6,510 nt of DNA, taken from assembly GCA_007120685.1 (NCBI GenBank), contig SKNG01000427.1:1-6510 (forward strand), written 5' to 3'. This document shows, in pieces, positions 4,192-6,510 of this stretch. The first letter of the stretch is position 1; each line of letters starts with the position of its first letter. The notes beneath the pieces were generated by a model that had not been told where the DNA came from, searched no databases, and saw only the letters and a list, made by a program, of their open reading frames with translations. This DNA comes from Paracoccaceae bacterium (GTDB lineage Bacteria; Pseudomonadota; Alphaproteobacteria; Rhodobacterales; Rhodobacteraceae). The translations under genes and the position numbers were made by a program.

Positions 4192-6390
4192 ATGTCGGGG
4201 CCCGTCCCGCGTTTTTCCCTGGCGGACATGACCGCGCAGCAACTCGCCGAGGAAATGATCCGGCGCGTACCCGCGCACACGCCGGAATGGAAGAACCCGC
4301 AGGTCGGCGACCCGGGCCGCACGCTGATCGACCTCGTGGCATGGCTGGGCGAGACGATCCTCTACCGCGTCAACCTGCTGCCCCGCCGGCAGCGGCTGGA
4401 GTTCCTGCGCCTGCTCGGCCTGAAGCTGCGCGCGGCAGAGCCCGCCCGCGGGCTGGTCACGCTCGCCCACAAGAAGGCCAGGGGCGCCGCCCCCGTGCTG
4501 GTGAAGGAGGGCACCCGGCTGGAAGGGCCGGTGCCCTTCGAGACCCGCGCCACGATGACGGTGCAGCCGTTCGAGGGCCGTCTCTATTACAAACGCCACC
4601 TCACCGGGCCCGAGGCCGACGCGCTGAAGGAGGTGATCGCCGACCTTGCCGAACTCTACGGCGTCGAGGCCGCCGACCCCTACGCCACCACGCCCCTCTT
4701 CACCGAGGGCCGCGCGATGCGCGAGGGCATCGACCCGCTGGCCGACAGCGTGGACACCACCGTCTGGATCGCGCTGCTGGCGCTCGACGAAAGCGCCGAG
4801 GCCATGACCGCGGCCCGCGCCGCCTTCGACGCACAGCCCGCCCTGCTGGACGTCGGGGTCATTCCGCGGCTGGTCACGCCTGACCCCGACCCCGACGCGC
4901 CCGCGCCGGTGCCTTTTGAACATTTCGACTGGGCGATCAGCGCGCGGGCCGAGATCGGCGGCGAAACGCAGGACATCTTCGTCCCCCTGCAGACCCACAA
5001 CGACACCACGCAGCAGATGACGCGCGAGGGCACGCTGCGGCTGGTGCTGCCCAATGCCGACGTCGTGGCAGTGCCCGAGAACGACCTCGACGCCGATCTC
5101 GATGCCGGCCTCGGCAACCGCCCGCCCCGCATCGATGATCCCAAGGTTTCGGTGCGCCTGGCCGGCTGGGTGCGGATGCGCCCGCGCAGCGCGGAAGGCG
5201 TGCTGCCGCTTAGCTGGATGGGGATCAACGCCGTCACGCTCGATGCGCGCGAGACGCGGCGGCAGATCCAGATCGGCACCGGCAGCGGGCGTCCGGCGCA
5301 GGTGATGAAGCTGCCCGCCGGCCATGTCGATCCCGACAGCTTCGCATTGTCGGTGCAGGAGGGCCGCAGGGGCTTCGTGCGCTGGCATGCGGGCGAGGAC
5401 ATGGCCGGTCAGGGCAGGCATGACCGCTTCTTCATGCTCGACGCCGCAGAGGGCACGGTGACCTTCGGCGACGGGCTGAACGGCATGATGCCCGAGAAGG
5501 GCGCAAGGGTGCGGGTGGATCTGATGCGCTCGGGCGGCGGGGCGGAAGGCAACGTCGCCGCCGGCACGCTGAGCGCGGTCGAGGCGCCCGGCCTGGTCGC
5601 CGCCCAGCCCGCCGCGATGAGCAAGGGGCGGACGGGGGAGATCCTGGAACAGGCGGAAAAGCGCGTCTCTGCCTGGCTTCAGCATCAGGACCGCTGCGTG
5701 ACCGAGGCGGATTATCGCGCCATCGCCGGGGCGCTCGACCTCGCCCGCGTCGAGGTGCTGCCGCGCTTCCGCCCCTACCAGCAGCGCGACAACGTGCCCG
5801 GCGTGGTCTCGGTGCTGCCGCTGCCGCAGAAGGCGGTGCAGCAGCCGCCCAACCCGCGCCCCGACCGCCGGTTGATCGAGCAGGTGCGCGCCCATCTGGA
5901 GCCGCGCCGCGTGATCGGCACGGAACTGTTCGTCATCGCGCCCGACTACGTGAAGATCGGGCTGGGCGTGGCCGTCACCATCCGCGAGGGCTTCGCCGAG
6001 GAAACCGTGGTCAACGACCTGCGCGCGGCGCTCTACGCCTTCTTCTGGCCGCTGCGGGGCGGCGGTCGCGACGGCACGGGCTGGCCGCTGGGGCAGGCGG
6101 TGATGAACCTGGAGGCGGAACTGATCTCCGCGCGCGTGACCGGCGTGCGCACCAGCGGCGGCGCCGCGCTGTTCCTGCTGGGGCCGGCCGGCTATGTGCC
6201 GGTGCCGAAGGACGCGGCGACCGGCGCGCAGGTGCTGACGCTGGAACGGTGGCAACTGCCCGAACTGATGCAGCTCGACATCGCCGTGGGCACCGGCGCC
6301 CCGCCCGCCACCCTGTCGCCGGGCGCTGCAGGCGGCAGCGGCGGCGGCAGCGGCGGCACCGCCGTTCCCGTGATCCCGGAGGTCTGCTGA
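4192..6390 (+). CDS. Putative baseplate assembly protein, gpJ type (Afp11-like)
   Basis: The 732-residue product resembles the large 'putative baseplate assembly protein' family found in phage-tail-like and CIS loci (TIGR02243 type), a wedge component related to gpJ/gp6. Its N-terminus carries the usual GDPGRTLIDLVAWLGETILY and VNLLPRRQRLEFLRLLG (39-76). The middle (about 135-400) is variable, with an acidic Pro linker TPDPDPDAPAP (229-239). The C-terminal half holds the most typical motifs: RHDRFFMLDAAEGTVTFGDG (409-428), then GARVRVDLMRSGGGAEGNVA, the VTEADYRAIAGALDLARVEV block (503-522) and NVPGVVSVLPLP. The protein ends with a Gly/Ser linker (711-722) and a hydrophobic tip closing in Cys. 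The start at 4192 is 4 nt after the gp25-like gene, and the stop overlaps the next ATG. This type of J protein is not part of T6SS, which favours a CIS or tail-like particle. Family assignment is firm; detailed placement is inferred. Confidence 0.9.
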   Translation: MSGPVPRFSLADMTAQQLAEEMIRRVPAHTPEWKNPQVGDPGRTLIDLVAWLGETILYRVNLLPRRQRLEFLRLLGLKLRAAEPARGLVTLAHKKARGAAPVLVKEGTRLEGPVPFETRATMTVQPFEGRLYYKRHLTGPEADALKEVIADLAELYGVEAADPYATTPLFTEGRAMREGIDPLADSVDTTVWIALLALDESAEAMTAARAAFDAQPALLDVGVIPRLVTPDPDPDAPAPVPFEHFDWAISARAEIGGETQDIFVPLQTHNDTTQQMTREGTLRLVLPNADVVAVPENDLDADLDAGLGNRPPRIDDPKVSVRLAGWVRMRPRSAEGVLPLSWMGINAVTLDARETRRQIQIGTGSGRPAQVMKLPAGHVDPDSFALSVQEGRRGFVRWHAGEDMAGQGRHDRFFMLDAAEGTVTFGDGLNGMMPEKGARVRVDLMRSGGGAEGNVAAGTLSAVEAPGLVAAQPAAMSKGRTGEILEQAEKRVSAWLQHQDRCVTEADYRAIAGALDLARVEVLPRFRPYQQRDNVPGVVSVLPLPQKAVQQPPNPRPDRRLIEQVRAHLEPRRVIGTELFVIAPDYVKIGLGVAVTIREGFAEETVVNDLRAALYAFFWPLRGGGRDGTGWPLGQAVMNLEAELISARVTGVRTSGGAALFLLGPAGYVPVPKDAATGAQVLTLERWQLPELMQLDIAVGTGAPPATLSPGAAGGSGGGSGGTAVPVIPEVC
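6313..6387 (+). other. Gly/Ser linker and hydrophobic tip at the end of the baseplate J protein
   Basis: Residues 708-732 start LSPGAAGGSGGGSGG and end TAVPVIPEVC. The DNA under the linker is an irregular run of GGC and AGC codons (6331-6357), so it may have grown by slippage. It looks like an unstructured tether carrying a ten-residue tail. Confidence 0.65.
6378..6382 (+). promoter_or_regulatory. Shine-Dalgarno site of the last gene
   Basis: GGAGG lies 7 nt before the ATG at 6390, inside the last codons of the baseplate J gene. Confidence 0.65.
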
Positions 6391-6510
6391 TGCGGGACGC
6401 ACAGGGACAGGTCTATTGGCAGCTTTGCCGCGCGGCGGATTTCCTGCCCGCCACGGCAGAAGCGCTGTGGGACGGCGAGGCGCAGGCGCTGCGGCTGGCC
6501 TCGACCCCGC
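6390..6510 (+). CDS. 5' end of a probable tail-associated protein (truncated by the window)
   Basis: The ATG overlaps the baseplate J stop (TGATG) and follows a good Shine-Dalgarno site. Forty codons are open to the window edge. The visible product begins MRDAQGQVYWQLCRAADF and continues with EALWDGEAQALRLAS. The order 'D-A-x-G', an aromatic, then 'Trp-Asp' followed by a strand of the L-x-L-A type reminds me of the N-termini of large beta-propeller or repeat tail proteins that follow J-type genes in phage-tail-like loci, but this is memory of a pattern, not a search. A gpI-like or Afp12-like baseplate protein is the main alternative. The reading frame is well supported by context; the family cannot be decided from 40 residues. 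Confidence 0.7.
   Translation, partial: MRDAQGQVYWQLCRAADFLPATAEALWDGEAQALRLASTP

Noticed and set aside
459..6390. Type VI secretion system cluster
   Set aside because: The hub/spike and gp25-type genes have T6SS relatives, but a J-type baseplate assembly protein and a split hub/spike are not T6SS features and no Tss gene (TssF, TssG, TssK, TssJLM) is present.
4171..6402. A 743-codon open frame on the minus strand opposite the baseplate J gene
   Set aside because: High GC removes stop codons from the antisense frame. The translation is low-complexity Arg/His/Gly/Ala-rich with no recognisable domain, while the plus strand encodes clear J-protein motifs.

Overview
The window is a gapless run of eight plus-strand genes from a high-GC bacterium. 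It covers the baseplate and spike section of a contractile, phage-tail-like machine: a contractile injection system (CIS), tailocin-like particle or tail remnant. Dense coding, very high third-position GC and the protein style suggest a high-GC proteobacterium, perhaps an alphaproteobacterium of the Rhodobacterales. No taxonomic marker gene is present, so this is only an inference.

Layout from left to right: (1) the 3' end of a gene whose product ends in a striking Gly/Ser-X repeat; its place just upstream of the hub genes fits a LysM/tube-adaptor protein, but the diagnostic part lies outside the window. (2) A 58-residue charged helical protein of unknown function. (3) A gpD/VgrG-N-like baseplate hub protein. 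(4) A gpV-like spike with an OB-fold and a beta-helical stalk. (5) A 527-residue protein of unknown function that ends in a long hydrophobic segment. (6) A gp25/gpW-like wedge protein. (7) A large gpJ-type putative baseplate assembly protein. (8) The first 40 codons of another gene, tentatively a tail-associated protein.

The genes are packed as one transcription unit. Four junctions use a TGATG stop/start overlap, one uses GTGA, and the other two gaps are 4 and 12 nt. Almost every start has a clear Shine-Dalgarno sequence. No promoter, terminator, RNA gene, mobile element or CRISPR array was seen.

The hub and spike would form the central needle, gp25 and gpJ the wedges around it. The gene between spike and gp25 is the most interesting: it sits where a PAAR spike-tip gene often lies in CIS loci, no PAAR gene is visible here, and its product has a membrane-type C-terminus that could tie the apparatus to a bilayer. 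No capsid, packaging, sheath, tube or ATPase gene falls inside the window, so whether this is a CIS or part of a prophage must be settled from the flanks.
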